Positions 37,757-46,768 of a stretch of 64,000 nucleotides of DNA are shown here, piece after piece. The stretch is from contig CAVZKY010000040.1 in the NCBI GenBank assembly GCA_963775825.1, positions 1 to 64,000 on the forward strand, in the 5' to 3' direction. Each line of letters begins with the position of its first letter. Position 1 is the first letter of the stretch. The stretch is from Bog-532 sp963775825. GTDB lineage: Bacteria; Actinomycetota; Actinomycetes; Streptosporangiales; Streptosporangiaceae. The notes beneath the pieces were generated by a model. That model was not told the origin of the DNA. It searched no databases and saw only the letters and a list, made by a program, of their open reading frames with translations. The position numbers and the translations under genes are program-made.

Positions 37757-38330
37757 TTATGCGGCGCGGGGCTGGGGTTGCTGGTAGCGGCTGTCGTGGT
37801 TGCGTAGTTTTTCCTGTTTGAGGTGGAAGTCGAAGTATTCGTCGAAGTCGCCGTTGCCGGCGAGGGCGCGAAGCTTGAGGACGGCTTCGGCGCCGTCGAG
37901 GCTCCACCTGGCGCCGGTGACTTCCATGCGGTCTTTGATGAGCCACCTGGCGGCGCCTTCGATGAGGCCGCTGGCGACGGGCCAGCCGGCCTTGAGGAAG
38001 GCGGGGTAGTCCAGGTAGTCCTGCTTGTTTTCCAGGTAGCCCCTCCTGCGGTACGCGGCCCGCCAGGTACGCACCGGCCCGAAGATCATGACCCGCGTAT
38101 GCTCCTGCCCGTCCTCGCAGGTCACGCGCAGGTCGCCGTCAGCGTCCCGCACGTCCCCGCGGCGTTCTTCCCGCGCGGCGCGCAGCGCCATGTGCGCCTC
38201 GGCCAGCAGCCGCATCAGCTCCAGCCCGTCCGCCATCGCCCGTTCCTCGATCGCGTCATGCTCCAGGGCCAGCGCCTCATCCGACTTCGCCCAGCTGATC
38301 ATCGACTCCGCGTGCCCACGAACGCTGCTG
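37757..38330 (-). mobile_element. ISKra4-family transposase remnant with internal deletion
   Basis: The N-terminal part (SVRGHAESMISWAKSDEALA, MADGLELMRLLAEAHMALRA, REERRGDV, GQEHTRVMIFGPV) and the C-terminal part (YLENKQDYLDYPAFLKAGWP, GLIEGAARWLIKDRMEVTGA, RWSLDGAEAVLKLRAL) both match ISKra4 transposases, but they are joined directly at AYRRRG/YLENKQ. The central several hundred residues with the DDE catalytic core are missing, so it cannot be active alone. The open frame continues to 38560 with unrelated sequence. Confidence 0.8.
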
Positions 38331-39066
38331 AACAGCGCGTCCTCAACATCTCCCGGCCCCGGCAGCCCGCCGGCCGCCCCGGCCGGCGGGAAATATGCAA
38401 CGCTGGCGTCACGGCCACCGTCTTCTCTTCTTCTCTGGTTTGGACGCCATAAACAGTGGAGGCGGTGGCTTTCCCGTGCACGCACCACGCGACCTGTCAC
38501 GCGCCCCGCCGGCAGCAGGCACCCGGCGAACCCGCCGCCTGCACGAACTCCCCGGACCATGGGCGCTATACACCCATATGCCCCGGCACTCCGGAAAAGA
38601 GACGATTACCCCGATTAATGCCCGAACAGGAACCTCTAGAAGAGCCGCACCCCCTCGGTTATGCGACATTTCCGCCCTTCAGGGCATATATTGCCGGTCG
38701 CCTCTTATCCCCAAAGATCGGGACAAGTCGCAGCCTCTCCGGGTAAACCGGGACAGGCGGCGGCGCGTCCCTTTTACGGGAACTCAGGCGGAACGAACTG
38801 AGCAGGAGCGCGGGAAAGCGCCAGGCGGGAGTCTGGTGCTGCCCACCAGGATCGGTGCGCACGTTAGGTGTCGCCCCTACAAGTGGCGATATGCTCTCGA
38901 CGCGGGCCGAATAGGCCATGCGTTATGCCGCACGACTGCCTGAGTCACCCAATCCCGCTGAACGTGGACCACTGGAGAAAACGGTCTAACACTGGGGAAA
39001 CCCGGTGGCAGACGGGGAGGTGGCCCTTGTGGCCAGATTTGGTGCACCAAGAAGTGGCGTGCGGCG
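38331..39066. other. non-coding stretch upstream of the priming transferase gene
   Basis: About 735 bases. The first part may still be flank of the ISKra4 remnant. No supported gene. The bases just before 39067 should carry the promoter and leader of the sugar transferase; a weak ribosome site only is visible there. Confidence 0.4.
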
Positions 39067-40617
39067 ATGGACTATAACGTCACTGAGGGGACTGACCGTT
39101 TCCGTCTCCGTGCCGTTGTTTGGCGGAAAGATGCAAATCGGCGCGGACCGGTGAACGTGGCTGAGCAGTCGGTCGCCACGGGCTCCTTTCCGGGGTATAA
39201 GGCCCTGCGGGCGGCTCGGCATTCCGCAGCCTGGAGCAGAGCTCACCTTTGGCGAGCAGCCCTTGCTGACTTCACCTGTGCCATCGTTGGCGGCGTCCTG
39301 GCGATTCAGACCCGTTTCGTCAGCCAGGGCTATAAGCCAGCCGCATATCTAGCTTTTACCGCCGTATTGCCCGTTTTGTGGGTTGGCGCGGTGGCTTTGG
39401 CCGGGGGATATGACCCCCGCTTCATCGGGGTCGGCTCTGATGAGTTTCGCCGCATCCTTAATGCGGCGGTGAGCCTGACCGCAGCCGTAGCGATCGCCTC
39501 ATATACGCTGAAACTGGACATAGCCCGCGGTTACGTGGCCATGGCTATGCCGTCGACGGCGCTATTCGACCTAATGATGCGGTATTGGCTGCGCAAGCAC
39601 CTGCATAGGATGCGCAGAACCGGCCAGTGCCTGCGACGGGTGGTCGTGGTAGGGCACGCACCGGCGATTGCTGAGCTGGCCGCCACGCTGCGCCGTAGCA
39701 GCTATCACGGCATGCGCATCGTCGGCGCATGCATAGCCGAAATTAAAAGGCCGTATGAGATTGCGAATATTCCCGTTTTCGGGGGGCTGGACAGCGTGTC
39801 AGCCGCGGTGGACAGCTTTGGTGCGGATACGGTGGCAGTTCTTTCCTGTCCAGAAATGAACGGCAGCCGGCTGCGTGAGCTTGGCTGGGCCCTCGAGCAG
39901 ACGGGCACTGAGCTGTGCGTGGCGCCGGCGCTGCTCGACGTCGCAGGGCCGCGGACGACGATCCGGCCGATCGACGGCCTGCCACTGCTGCACGTGGACC
40001 AAGCCGAGCTCGGCGGCGTCAGACGCCTGGTCAAAGGCGCGATCGATCGCCTTGCGGCCAGCCTTGCTCTGATCATGTTGGCGCCAGCTTTCGCAGCGAT
40101 AGCGGTGGTCATCAAGGCTCAGGACCACGGGCCCGTGTTTTTCCGGCAGAAGAGGGTCGGCAAGGACGGCCAGACATTCTGGCTGTGGAAGTTCCGGACG
40201 ATGGTCGTCGACGCGGAAGAGCGCCGGGTCCACCTGGCCGCGCTCAACGAGGCGGCCGGGGTGCTATTCAAGATGCGCCGTGATCCCCGGGTGACGAAGG
40301 TGGGAGCGTGGCTGCGCCGGTGGTCCCTTGATGAGCTTCCGCAGCTCATCAACGTGCTTGTAGGCGAGATGTCACTGGTCGGCCCGCGGCCTGCGCTGCC
40401 GCACGAGACCGCGCGCTACGGCGACGACATGCAGCGACGGCTCAAGGTTCAGCCGGGTATCACGGGCCTCTGGCAGGTCAGCGGCCGGTCCGACTTGCCG
40501 TGGGATGAAGCGGTCAGGCTCGATATCCGTTACGTGGAGAATTGGTCGGTTGCGCTGGACCTGCAGATCCTGTGGAAGACCCTGTCCGTGGTCATCCATG
40601 GTTCGGGCGCTTACTAA
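39067..40617 (+). CDS. exopolysaccharide polyprenyl glycosylphosphotransferase (WbaP/CpsE type)
   Basis: 516 residues: four or five N-terminal membrane helices (to about residue 170), a CoA-binding-like Rossmann middle (RRVVVVGHAPAIAELAATLR), a further helix (LALIMLAPAFAAIAVVI) and the catalytic Bac_transf domain with GPVFFRQKRVGKDGQTFWLW, KFRTMVVDAE, WSLDELPQLINVLVGEMSLV and GPRPALPHE, ending GLWQVSGRSDLPWDE and RLDIRYVENWS. It starts the repeat unit by transferring hexose-1-phosphate to undecaprenyl phosphate. It has its own promoter region and is the natural first step for the glycan made by the preceding genes. GTG/ATG choice near 39149 is possible. Confidence 0.9.
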   Translation: MDYNVTEGTDRFRLRAVVWRKDANRRGPVNVAEQSVATGSFPGYKALRAARHSAAWSRAHLWRAALADFTCAIVGGVLAIQTRFVSQGYKPAAYLAFTAVLPVLWVGAVALAGGYDPRFIGVGSDEFRRILNAAVSLTAAVAIASYTLKLDIARGYVAMAMPSTALFDLMMRYWLRKHLHRMRRTGQCLRRVVVVGHAPAIAELAATLRRSSYHGMRIVGACIAEIKRPYEIANIPVFGGLDSVSAAVDSFGADTVAVLSCPEMNGSRLRELGWALEQTGTELCVAPALLDVAGPRTTIRPIDGLPLLHVDQAELGGVRRLVKGAIDRLAASLALIMLAPAFAAIAVVIKAQDHGPVFFRQKRVGKDGQTFWLWKFRTMVVDAEERRVHLAALNEAAGVLFKMRRDPRVTKVGAWLRRWSLDELPQLINVLVGEMSLVGPRPALPHETARYGDDMQRRLKVQPGITGLWQVSGRSDLPWDEAVRLDIRYVENWSVALDLQILWKTLSVVIHGSGAY

Positions 40618-40769
40618 CTCTTACGCTTTCGCGCAGGATAAACAGGAAACCGACGCCGATCACGGGGAACTGTCGCGCCGCTCAGCCAGGGTGACGTCGC
40701 CAGTTATCTCGGTCTCCACGCTCGAGGCCGCTGGCCGGTCCGCCGACCAGGGGCCGGGCGGCCAGCATG

Positions 40770-41553
40770 TCAGCCTCCAGACAGCTGGACCGAGCCGAGG
40801 TGCGTGAAGTGGATGGCGACCTTGGCCCCGGGCGGGACGGGAACGGCATCGGTCATGCCGCCGGTGAGGACGATCCAGCCAGGCTCGATCGCGTGCCCCC
40901 GGCGGCCCAGGTCGTTGGCGGCCAGCGCGAGCGCTTCCGCCGGATGCCCCTGCACGGCCGCGCCGGTGGCCGAGTCGGTGATCTGCCCATCCACCTCCAC
41001 CAGGCATGCCTCCAGGGCCAGGTCCAGCATGCCCGGGCGGCCGGCCCACCGGGCCAACGGCGAAGCAGCCGGACGACGCGTTGTCCGCCACCACGTCGGG
41101 CAGCGTGAACCGGAAGTCCCGGTACCGGCTGTCGATGACCTCCACGCCGCCGTACACCGTGCCCACCGCGGCCAGCGCTCTGGCCGCGGTGACGCCCGGT
41201 CCGGCCAGCCGCTCCCGCATGACGAACACGATCTCCGGCTCGGCGCGCGGATGGATGAGCCGCTGCTGCGGCACCGGGGCGCCGGCGGGCAGCACCATCG
41301 CGTCGGTGAGCCAGGCGGTGAGCGGCGCGGCCACGTTCATCCGCTGCTGCTTGGCCCGGCTGGTCAGCCCTAGCTTTACGCCGACGAGATGCTCGCCACG
41401 ATCAAGCCGGCGCCGCAGCGTCTCGTCCTGCACCGCGTACGCGGTGGCGACATCCAGGCCCGGCCATTCGCCGGTCAGCGGCTCGCGGTCGGCGCGGCCT
41501 TCCTCCGCCATGAGCAGCGCGGCGGCCGCGCGATCGACGGTCCAGTCGGTCAT
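40770..41553 (-). CDS. 2-oxo-3-hexenedioate decarboxylase / 2-keto-4-pentenoate hydratase family, frameshifted
   Basis: The frame from 41553 shows VGVKLGLTSRAKQQRMNVAA then PLTAWLTDAMVLPAG, PRAEPEIVFVM, VEVIDSRYRDF and VVADNASSGCFAVG, the order of fumarylacetoacetase-fold hydratases with metal-binding Glu residues in the P-x-A/V-E-P-E-I motif. It shifts near 41060 and resumes with LDLALEACLVEVDGQI, GHPAEALALAANDLG and PGWIVLTGGMTDAVPVPPGA to the end at 40770. KLGLTSRAKQ resembles 4-oxalocrotonate decarboxylases. It overlaps the aldolase stop by four bases and closes a meta-cleavage operon. Confidence 0.8.
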
Positions 41554-42584
41554 GGGCGTGCTCCCGTGGCCATGTCGCGGTCCCGCTGCAGCTGCAGCGC
41601 GACGTCAATGATCATGTCTTCCTGCCCGCCCACGTAGCCGGCCTCGCCGACCCGCTGCAGGATCTCGTGCGCGGGCACGCTGTAGCGCTCCGCGGCGCGC
41701 TGCGCGTGCAGCAGGAACGACGAATAGACGCCGGCGTAGCCCTGGACGATCGACGAACGGTCCATCCACGGCAGCCGCGGGATGAACGGCGCTACGACGT
41801 CCTCGGCGGCGGACAGCACGGCCGGGACGTCCACTCCGGTCTTGATCCCCATCCGGTCGAACGTGGCCGCGAGCACCTCGGTCGGCGCGTTTCCGGCGCC
41901 CGCGCCGAGCGCGCAGAGGGCCCCGTCGATCTGCCGGGCTCCGGCCTGATAGGCCAGCACCGAGTTCGCGACGCCCAGCGAGAGGTTCTGGTGGCCGTGA
42001 AACCCGACCTGGGCGCCGGCGGAGATCTCGTCGATCAGTGCCTGCACCCTCGTCTGCGCGCCGGCCAGCACCAGGGCCCCAGCGGAGTCGACCACGTAGA
42101 CGCACTGGGCGCCCGCGTCCACCATGATCCGGGCCTGCCGGGCCAGCGCGGCCGGTTCCAGCCGGTGCGCGAGCATCAGGAAGCCGACCGTCTCCATGCC
42201 GAGCTCGCGGGCCGCCCCGAAGTGCTGGACGGATACGTCTGCCTCCGTGCAGTGCGTCGCAATCCTCGCCACTGACGCACCCGCGTCGTGCGCCCGGCGC
42301 AGATCCTCGGCCGTGCCCACCCCGGGCAGCAGCAGGACCGCGATCCGGGCCGTGGCCGCCTCGTCCACCGCCGCGCGGATCAGCGCGATCTCGTCGGTGC
42401 CGGAGAACCCGTAGTTGAATGACGAGCCGCCCAGGCCGTCACCGTGGGAGACCTCGATGACCTCCACCCCGGCGCCGTCGAGAGCGGAGACGACCGCGCG
42501 TACCTGCCCCTCGGTGAACTGGTGCCGCATCGCGTGCGAGCCGTCCCGCAGCGTTGAGTCCGTGATCCGTACATCGCTGGTCAC
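41550..42584 (-). CDS. mhpE: 4-hydroxy-2-oxovalerate aldolase
   Basis: From GTG 42584 there are 344 residues: VRITDSTLRDGSHAMRHQFT (the DRE-TIM metallolyase motif), VEVIEVSHGDGLGGSSFNYG, GVGTAEDLRRAHDAG, RIATHCTEADVS, the metal-binding GFHGHQNLSLGVANS and GAGAGNAPTEVLAATFDRMG. It cleaves 4-hydroxy-2-oxovalerate to pyruvate and acetaldehyde, the last C-C cleavage of catechol meta-cleavage. It normally forms a channelled complex with acylating acetaldehyde dehydrogenase, which lies directly upstream but is badly truncated here. GTGA overlap couples translation of the two. Confidence 0.93.
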   Translation of the reverse strand: MTSDVRITDSTLRDGSHAMRHQFTEGQVRAVVSALDGAGVEVIEVSHGDGLGGSSFNYGFSGTDEIALIRAAVDEAATARIAVLLLPGVGTAEDLRRAHDAGASVARIATHCTEADVSVQHFGAARELGMETVGFLMLAHRLEPAALARQARIMVDAGAQCVYVVDSAGALVLAGAQTRVQALIDEISAGAQVGFHGHQNLSLGVANSVLAYQAGARQIDGALCALGAGAGNAPTEVLAATFDRMGIKTGVDVPAVLSAAEDVVAPFIPRLPWMDRSSIVQGYAGVYSSFLLHAQRAAERYSVPAHEILQRVGEAGYVGGQEDMIIDVALQLQRDRDMATGARP

Positions 42585-42965
42585 GCCGTCACCCCCGAAG
42601 CGCCCGCACTGGACGTTCGCGGGCCGGCCGCGCCGGCCCGGCCAGTGTCGGCCAGCAGCGGCCCGGCCAGCAGCGGCCCGGCCAGCAGGGTGCCCACCTG
42701 GGCGGCCGCCGCGGTCATGATGTCCAGGTTGCCGGCCCACGACGGCAGCGAACACCAGATCCGGGAGCTCGGCCCGGTCCAGCAGCCAGTCCACGCCCCC
42801 GGCCGACGCCTCGACACCGCGCGCCCGGGCCCGATCCAGGCCGTCCGAGGCCGGGTCGACGCCGACCATGTACCGGACCTCCACCTGGTCGCTGCGCTGG
42901 AGCTTGGCCAGCAGGTCGGTGCCGATGTTGCCCGGGCCGACGATCGCCGCCGTCGCCTTGCTCAT
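42581..42965 (-). pseudogene. mhpF: acetaldehyde dehydrogenase (acylating) with large internal deletion
   Basis: From ATG 42965 come about 75 residues of the NAD-binding start: ATAAIVGPGNIGTDLLAKLQ, VEVRYMVGVDPASDGLDRAR, VDWLLDRAELPDLVF. The frame then joins directly, with a frame change near 42735, to WAGNLDIMTAAAAQVGTLLA, the natural C-terminus. Family members have about 300-316 residues; the missing 180 or so include the catalytic cysteine and most of the dimer interface. The tail carries three 15-base repeats (LLAGP). It overlaps both neighbours by four bases, so it was a working operon member. Confidence 0.82.
42650..42694 (-). repeat. 15-bp unit repeated three times
   Basis: GGCCAGCAGC starts at 42650, 42665 and 42680, encoding LLAGPLLAGPLLA on the minus strand in the tail of the truncated dehydrogenase. 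Confidence 0.85.
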
Positions 42966-43792
42966 CTGTCCTCCTCCGTATCGCCGTCCGCCCCGGGAGC
43001 CGCCTGTTCCGCGGTGAACCGGGCGGTCACGCTGCCCAGCCCGGCAAAGGTGGCCGTCACGGTGTCCCCCGGGCCGACCGGGATCGCCGCGGTCACCGAG
43101 CCGGGCAGGATGACCTGGCCCGGCTCGAGGACCACACCTCGTTCCCCGACCGTGTTGGCCAGCCAGACCAGCGCGGTCAGCGGCGAGCCCAGCACTGCGC
43201 CGCCCGCCCCGGTACTGGCCAGTTGCCCGTTCTTGTGCAGGTTGCAGCCGGCCAGCCGCAGGTCCGCCCCGGCCAGCGGGGCCGGTGAGCTGCCCAGGAT
43301 CACCCCAGCGGAGGAGGCGTTGTCGGCGATGGTGTCGAGGAGGCCGATGCGCCAGTCGCGGATGCGGGAGTCGATCAGCTCCAGCGCGGGCAGCACGAAA
43401 CCGACCGCGCCGATCGCGTCCGCGACCGTCACGCCCGGGCCCCGCAGCTCCCCGGCGAGCACGAAGGCGATCTCGGGTTCCACCCGCGGTTGCAAGAAGC
43501 GTGCCGCGGGGATCGGCTCGTTCTCCAGCCAGAACATGCCGTCCAGCAGGTGGCCGTAGTCGGGCTGGTCGACCCCCAGCTGGCGCTGCATGGCCGCCGA
43601 GGTCAGCCCCACCTTGTGCCCCTTGATCCTCGCTCCCTCGTGCCGCCAGCGCTGGACCTGGAGCAGCTGGATCTCGTAGGCGTCCGCCAGGGTGAGGTCC
43701 GGGTACTTCTCGGTCAGCGGCTCGACCGGCTGGCGGCTGGCGTAAGCGTCCAGCAGCATGCCGGCGATCTGGTCGCGGGACTGCTCGATCAC
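42962..43792 (-). CDS. mhpD: 2-keto-4-pentenoate hydratase
   Basis: 276 residues with IKGHKVGLTSAAMQRQLGVD then QPDYGHLLDGMFWLEN, PRVEPEIAFVLAGELRGPGV (metal-binding glutamates), LELIDSRIRDWRIGL, TIADNASSAGVILG and GSPLTALVWLANTVGERGV. The KVGLTSxAMQ and DY/FGxLLDxM patterns are those of 2-hydroxypenta-2,4-dienoate hydratases. It hydrates 2-oxopent-4-enoate to 4-hydroxy-2-oxovalerate, the aldolase substrate. The stop overlaps the next ATG. No upper-pathway ring-cleavage dioxygenase is present in the window. Confidence 0.9.
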   Translation of the reverse strand: MIEQSRDQIAGMLLDAYASRQPVEPLTEKYPDLTLADAYEIQLLQVQRWRHEGARIKGHKVGLTSAAMQRQLGVDQPDYGHLLDGMFWLENEPIPAARFLQPRVEPEIAFVLAGELRGPGVTVADAIGAVGFVLPALELIDSRIRDWRIGLLDTIADNASSAGVILGSSPAPLAGADLRLAGCNLHKNGQLASTGAGGAVLGSPLTALVWLANTVGERGVVLEPGQVILPGSVTAAIPVGPGDTVTATFAGLGSVTARFTAEQAAPGADGDTEEDR

Positions 43793-43897
43793 ACGGCCCT
43801 CCGTCTTCTCCCGGTCCGTCTCTGCTTCGCCCGGCCCGCACCCGGCGGGATCGGTTGCCTCAAACTGTATGCACTTTAGCCCGCAAGGGAAAGGGTA

Positions 43898-45103
43898 CTA
43901 GGACTCGCGTTCCGGATCGGGCGGCAGGCCCAGCTCGGCGCGGATGGCCGCCGAATGCTCGCCCACGGCCGGCACCGCGCCCATGGCCGCCTCCCGGCCG
44001 GGCACGGTGACCGGCGGCAGCATCGCCCGGACCGGGCCGCCGGGCGTGTCCACCTCGCCGCCACCGGTCCCGGGCCGCGAGCTGCGGGTGGCCGGCGAAC
44101 TCCTGCGGCGTGCGCAGCCGGGCGCAGGCGATGCCCGCCTCATCCAGCAGCGCGATCACCTGGCCGGGCCCGATCCCGGCCAGGGCCTCCTCGATGATGA
44201 CGGTCAGCTCGCGGTCGTGCGCCACCCGGTCGGGGTTGGTGGCGAACCGCTCGTCGCTGATCAGTTCCGGCCGGCCGAGGACCTTCCGGCATAGGACCGC
44301 CCATTCGCGCTCGTTCTGGATGCCGATGAAGACCTGGCCGCCGCCGGTGGCGCCATCTCCGACGGCATACGGGCCGTAGGGCGAGATGGACGTGTGCCGC
44401 GCCCCGGTCCGCGCGGCCGGGTGCCCGCCGTCGCTGGTGAAGTAGACCGGCTGGCTCATCCATTCACCGAGCGCCTCCAGCATGGAGACGTCGACGCTGA
44501 TCCCGCGGCCGGTCCGCTCCCGCTCGTACAGGGCGGCCAGGATGCCGCTGTAGGCGTACATGCCGGCCGCGATGTCGGCCACCGAGATGCCGGCCTTGCC
44601 GGCTCGCCGGGGCTGCCGGTGACCGACAGCAGGCCGGCCTCGCACTGCACCAGCAGGTCGTAGGCCTTCTTGTGGCGGTAGGGGCCGTCGGCGCCGTAGC
44701 CCGAGACCGAGCAGGTGATCAGCGCGGGGTTCCGGGCCCGTAGCCGGTCGCCGTCCAGGCCGAGCCGGCCGGCCGCACCGGGCGCGAGGTTCTGCACGAA
44801 TATGTCCGCGCGATCAAGCAGGGCGGTAAGCACCGCACGGTCGCCATCGTCCTTGACGTCCAGCTCGATGCTTTCCTTGCCGCGGTTCAGCCAGACGAAG
44901 TAGCTCGACTGGCCAAGCACCGAGCGGTCGTACCCGCGGGCGAAGTCGCCCGTTCCGTGCCGCTCCACCTTGATGACCCGGGCGCCGAGATCGGCGAGCT
45001 GGCGGGTGGCGAAGGGCGCCGCCACCGCCTGCTCCAGCGCTACGACCAGGATGTCCCGCAGCGGCAGCGGGCCGCTCCCGTCCGGCCGGTCCCGTTCATC
45101 CAT
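43898..45103 (-). CDS. CaiB/BaiF family III CoA-transferase, two frameshifts
   Basis: Frame 1 from 45103 has LRDILVVALEQAVAAPFATR, LADLGARVIKVERHGTGDFA, FVWLNRGKESIELDVKDD and ITCSVSGYGADGPY then KKAYDLLVQCEAGLLSVTG. A lost G near 44603 shifts it; frame 2 continues with GISVADIAAGMYAYSGILAA, YERERTGRGISVDVSMLEAL and ISDERFATNPDRVAHDREL. An extra G near 44060 shifts again and DTPGGPVRAMLPPV then ends at 43898. The catalytic aspartate lies in the AYDLLVQ region (family D169). Family III transferases move CoA between carboxylic acids; the acid here is unknown but an aromatic-catabolism intermediate is likely from context. Confidence 0.82.
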
Positions 45104-45106
45104 TAC

Positions 45107-46486
45107 TTAACTTCCCTGCTGAGCGCTGGTCGAACGGCTCACGTCCAGGTCGGGAGCCCCGGTCTGGGCCAATTGCGGGACCTGCCGTGCCGTCGCGGGT
45201 CCGGGGTCGCGCCGCAATCCCCTGGCTGGTGCCGCGGCCACCGGCCCGGGAACCCCGGGAACCCCGGGAACCCCGGGAACCCCGGGAACCCCGGGAACCC
45301 CGGGAACCCCGGGAACCCCGGAGTGGCGGCCGGCGGGCCACACCCAGCGGGCCGGCATGAGCAGCAGGGCGGCGGTGAACGCCACGACGATGGCCAGCCG
45401 GGCGTCGCCGAGGACCTGCGGATCGCGCGTCATGATCGGGATGGCGGTCAGCGCGAAGATGCAGACCAGGGACCAGCACGGCCACGGCCGCCGGGCGCCG
45501 ATGGTGTCCCAGATCAGCGCGCCCAGCATGACCCCGGCCGTGTAGTAGCCGTGTACCCCGGGGTCCAGCGCGATCCGGGCGCCGACGCACAGCAGGATGA
45601 TGGCGGCCCACCGGCGGCGCCACACCGCCACCGCGGCCAGCACCCAGCCCAGCAGGACCTGAGCGGGCCGGTCCCAGGAGGGGGTCCGGTCGGCGGTCAC
45701 CCCGAGCGCCCGCAGCGCCGACGTGGGCATGTTGCGGATGGTGTAGTGCGCGGCGGCCATCGTGCCCGGGTCGGCGAGGTAGAACGGCAGCCAGGCCGCG
45801 GCGATCAGGGCCAGGGTGGCCACGGCGCCCCGCCAGAAGTCCCGGGCGGGCAGCAGGAACAAGACGGCGAGGAAGACGAGCGCCCAGGGCTTGGCGTCAG
45901 CCGCCAGGCCGACGCACGCGCCCGCCAGCACCGGCCGCCGCGCGATCACCGCCCGCAGTGCGGCCACCGCCAGGATCAGCGCGAGGCCGTCGTCCAGGTG
46001 CAGGTAACCGACGGCCAGATCGACCCACGCGACCATGAACGCCGCGCCACCGACGAGCACGGTCAGCCGCAGGGCCCGGGGGTGCTCGCTCAGCTCCGGC
46101 CGGACCCGGCGGGCGAGGTTCTCGATGGCCGCGACCACCGCGATCCCGGCCGCAGCGAGCAGGATCTCGGCGGTGACGATGCCGTTGTCGGGGCCGAGAT
46201 TCCGCAGGATCTCGGCCACGGTGAACGACAGCGGCCCGATCTGCAGGGATGGGTTGCCGGCGTACAGGTCCAGGCCCCCCGGCGGGTGGAACGAGCCCGG
46301 CCCGCCGAAGAGCGCGGCTGTGCCGTTCCGGAAGAAGTCCCAGGCGATGCCGCCCCCGGACGCCGTATCAACGCACCAGCTGACCGTCCACAGCGAGAGC
46401 AGCACGTAGTGCCAGTTGCGGCCGGCCCATTCCTGAGCGGCGCGACCCGCAGATGCCGGGCGGCCGCCCACGGAATGCTCGGTCAC
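45107..46486 (-). CDS. polytopic membrane protein, GT87/DUF2029-like
   Basis: 459 residues with about ten hydrophobic helices. The N-terminal GGIAWDFFRNGTAALFGGPG and AGNPSLQIGPLSFTVAEILR include acidic residues in the first outer loop, as in polyprenyl-phosphate-sugar-dependent mannosyltransferases of the DUF2029 (GT87) type. Later features are ACVGLAADAKPWALVFL and DPGVHGYYTAGVMLGALIWD. The tail holds eight GVP units. It starts the operon that includes the catabolic genes, three bases from the CoA-transferase; the link in function is unclear. Membrane sugar transferase is my best guess. Confidence 0.65.
   Translation of the reverse strand: MTEHSVGGRPASAGRAAQEWAGRNWHYVLLSLWTVSWCVDTASGGGIAWDFFRNGTAALFGGPGSFHPPGGLDLYAGNPSLQIGPLSFTVAEILRNLGPDNGIVTAEILLAAAGIAVVAAIENLARRVRPELSEHPRALRLTVLVGGAAFMVAWVDLAVGYLHLDDGLALILAVAALRAVIARRPVLAGACVGLAADAKPWALVFLAVLFLLPARDFWRGAVATLALIAAAWLPFYLADPGTMAAAHYTIRNMPTSALRALGVTADRTPSWDRPAQVLLGWVLAAVAVWRRRWAAIILLCVGARIALDPGVHGYYTAGVMLGALIWDTIGARRPWPCWSLVCIFALTAIPIMTRDPQVLGDARLAIVVAFTAALLLMPARWVWPAGRHSGVPGVPGVPGVPGVPGVPGVPGVPGPVAAAPARGLRRDPGPATARQVPQLAQTGAPDLDVSRSTSAQQGS
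45246..45320 (-). repeat. 9-bp repeat, eight units, encoding (GVP)8
   Basis: The plus-strand unit GGAACCCCG repeats eight times without change. On the minus strand it encodes Gly-Val-Pro eight times in the C-terminal tail of the membrane protein, after its last helix. Confidence 0.92.
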
Positions 46487-46752
46487 CCGGCCTGGCCTCT
46501 CTGTCGCGGACGGCTCTGCCGCGGACGGCTCTGTCGCGGACGGCGCCGCTCCGTCACGGATGGCGCTGCCACCGGCTGGCTCGGCTGCGGCCGGCCCTTC
46601 GTGCCCCCGCTGGCCACCTGCGAACCTTTTCGCACTTTAGCAACCGGACGGGCCGCCGGGCGCGGGCAGTGACCGCCGCCTGGGTCGGCGCGGATCGGGT
46701 GACCAGGGCAGATATGTCGCGAATCGTCGTAACAAAAGCACCCGCAGTGAGA
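46487..46752. other. intergenic region with 15-bp triplicate
   Basis: Between the divergent membrane protein gene and the Crp-type site. CTCTGTCGCGGACGG-type units occupy 46499-46513, 46514-46528 and 46529-46543 (the middle one has one change). The rest shows no gene. Confidence 0.6.
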
Positions 46753-46768
46753 TGTGATTAAGCTCACA
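46753..46768 (+). promoter_or_regulatory. perfect Crp-type site upstream of transglycosylase-like gene 1
   Basis: TGTGATTAAGCTCACA matches TGTGA-N6-TCACA exactly. It is 258 bases before the TTG start at 47027. Actinobacterial Crp proteins bind this motif, and rpfA in Mycobacterium is a known target of one. Confidence 0.75.

Noticed and set aside
45246..45320. Possible CRISPR array from the short tandem units
   Set aside because: Units are 9 bases with no spacers and encode (GVP)n in frame.
44957..46672. 571-residue plus-strand open frame over the CoA-transferase and membrane protein genes
   Set aside because: Gly/Arg/Asp-rich antisense shadow; the minus strand holds clear domains across the whole stretch.
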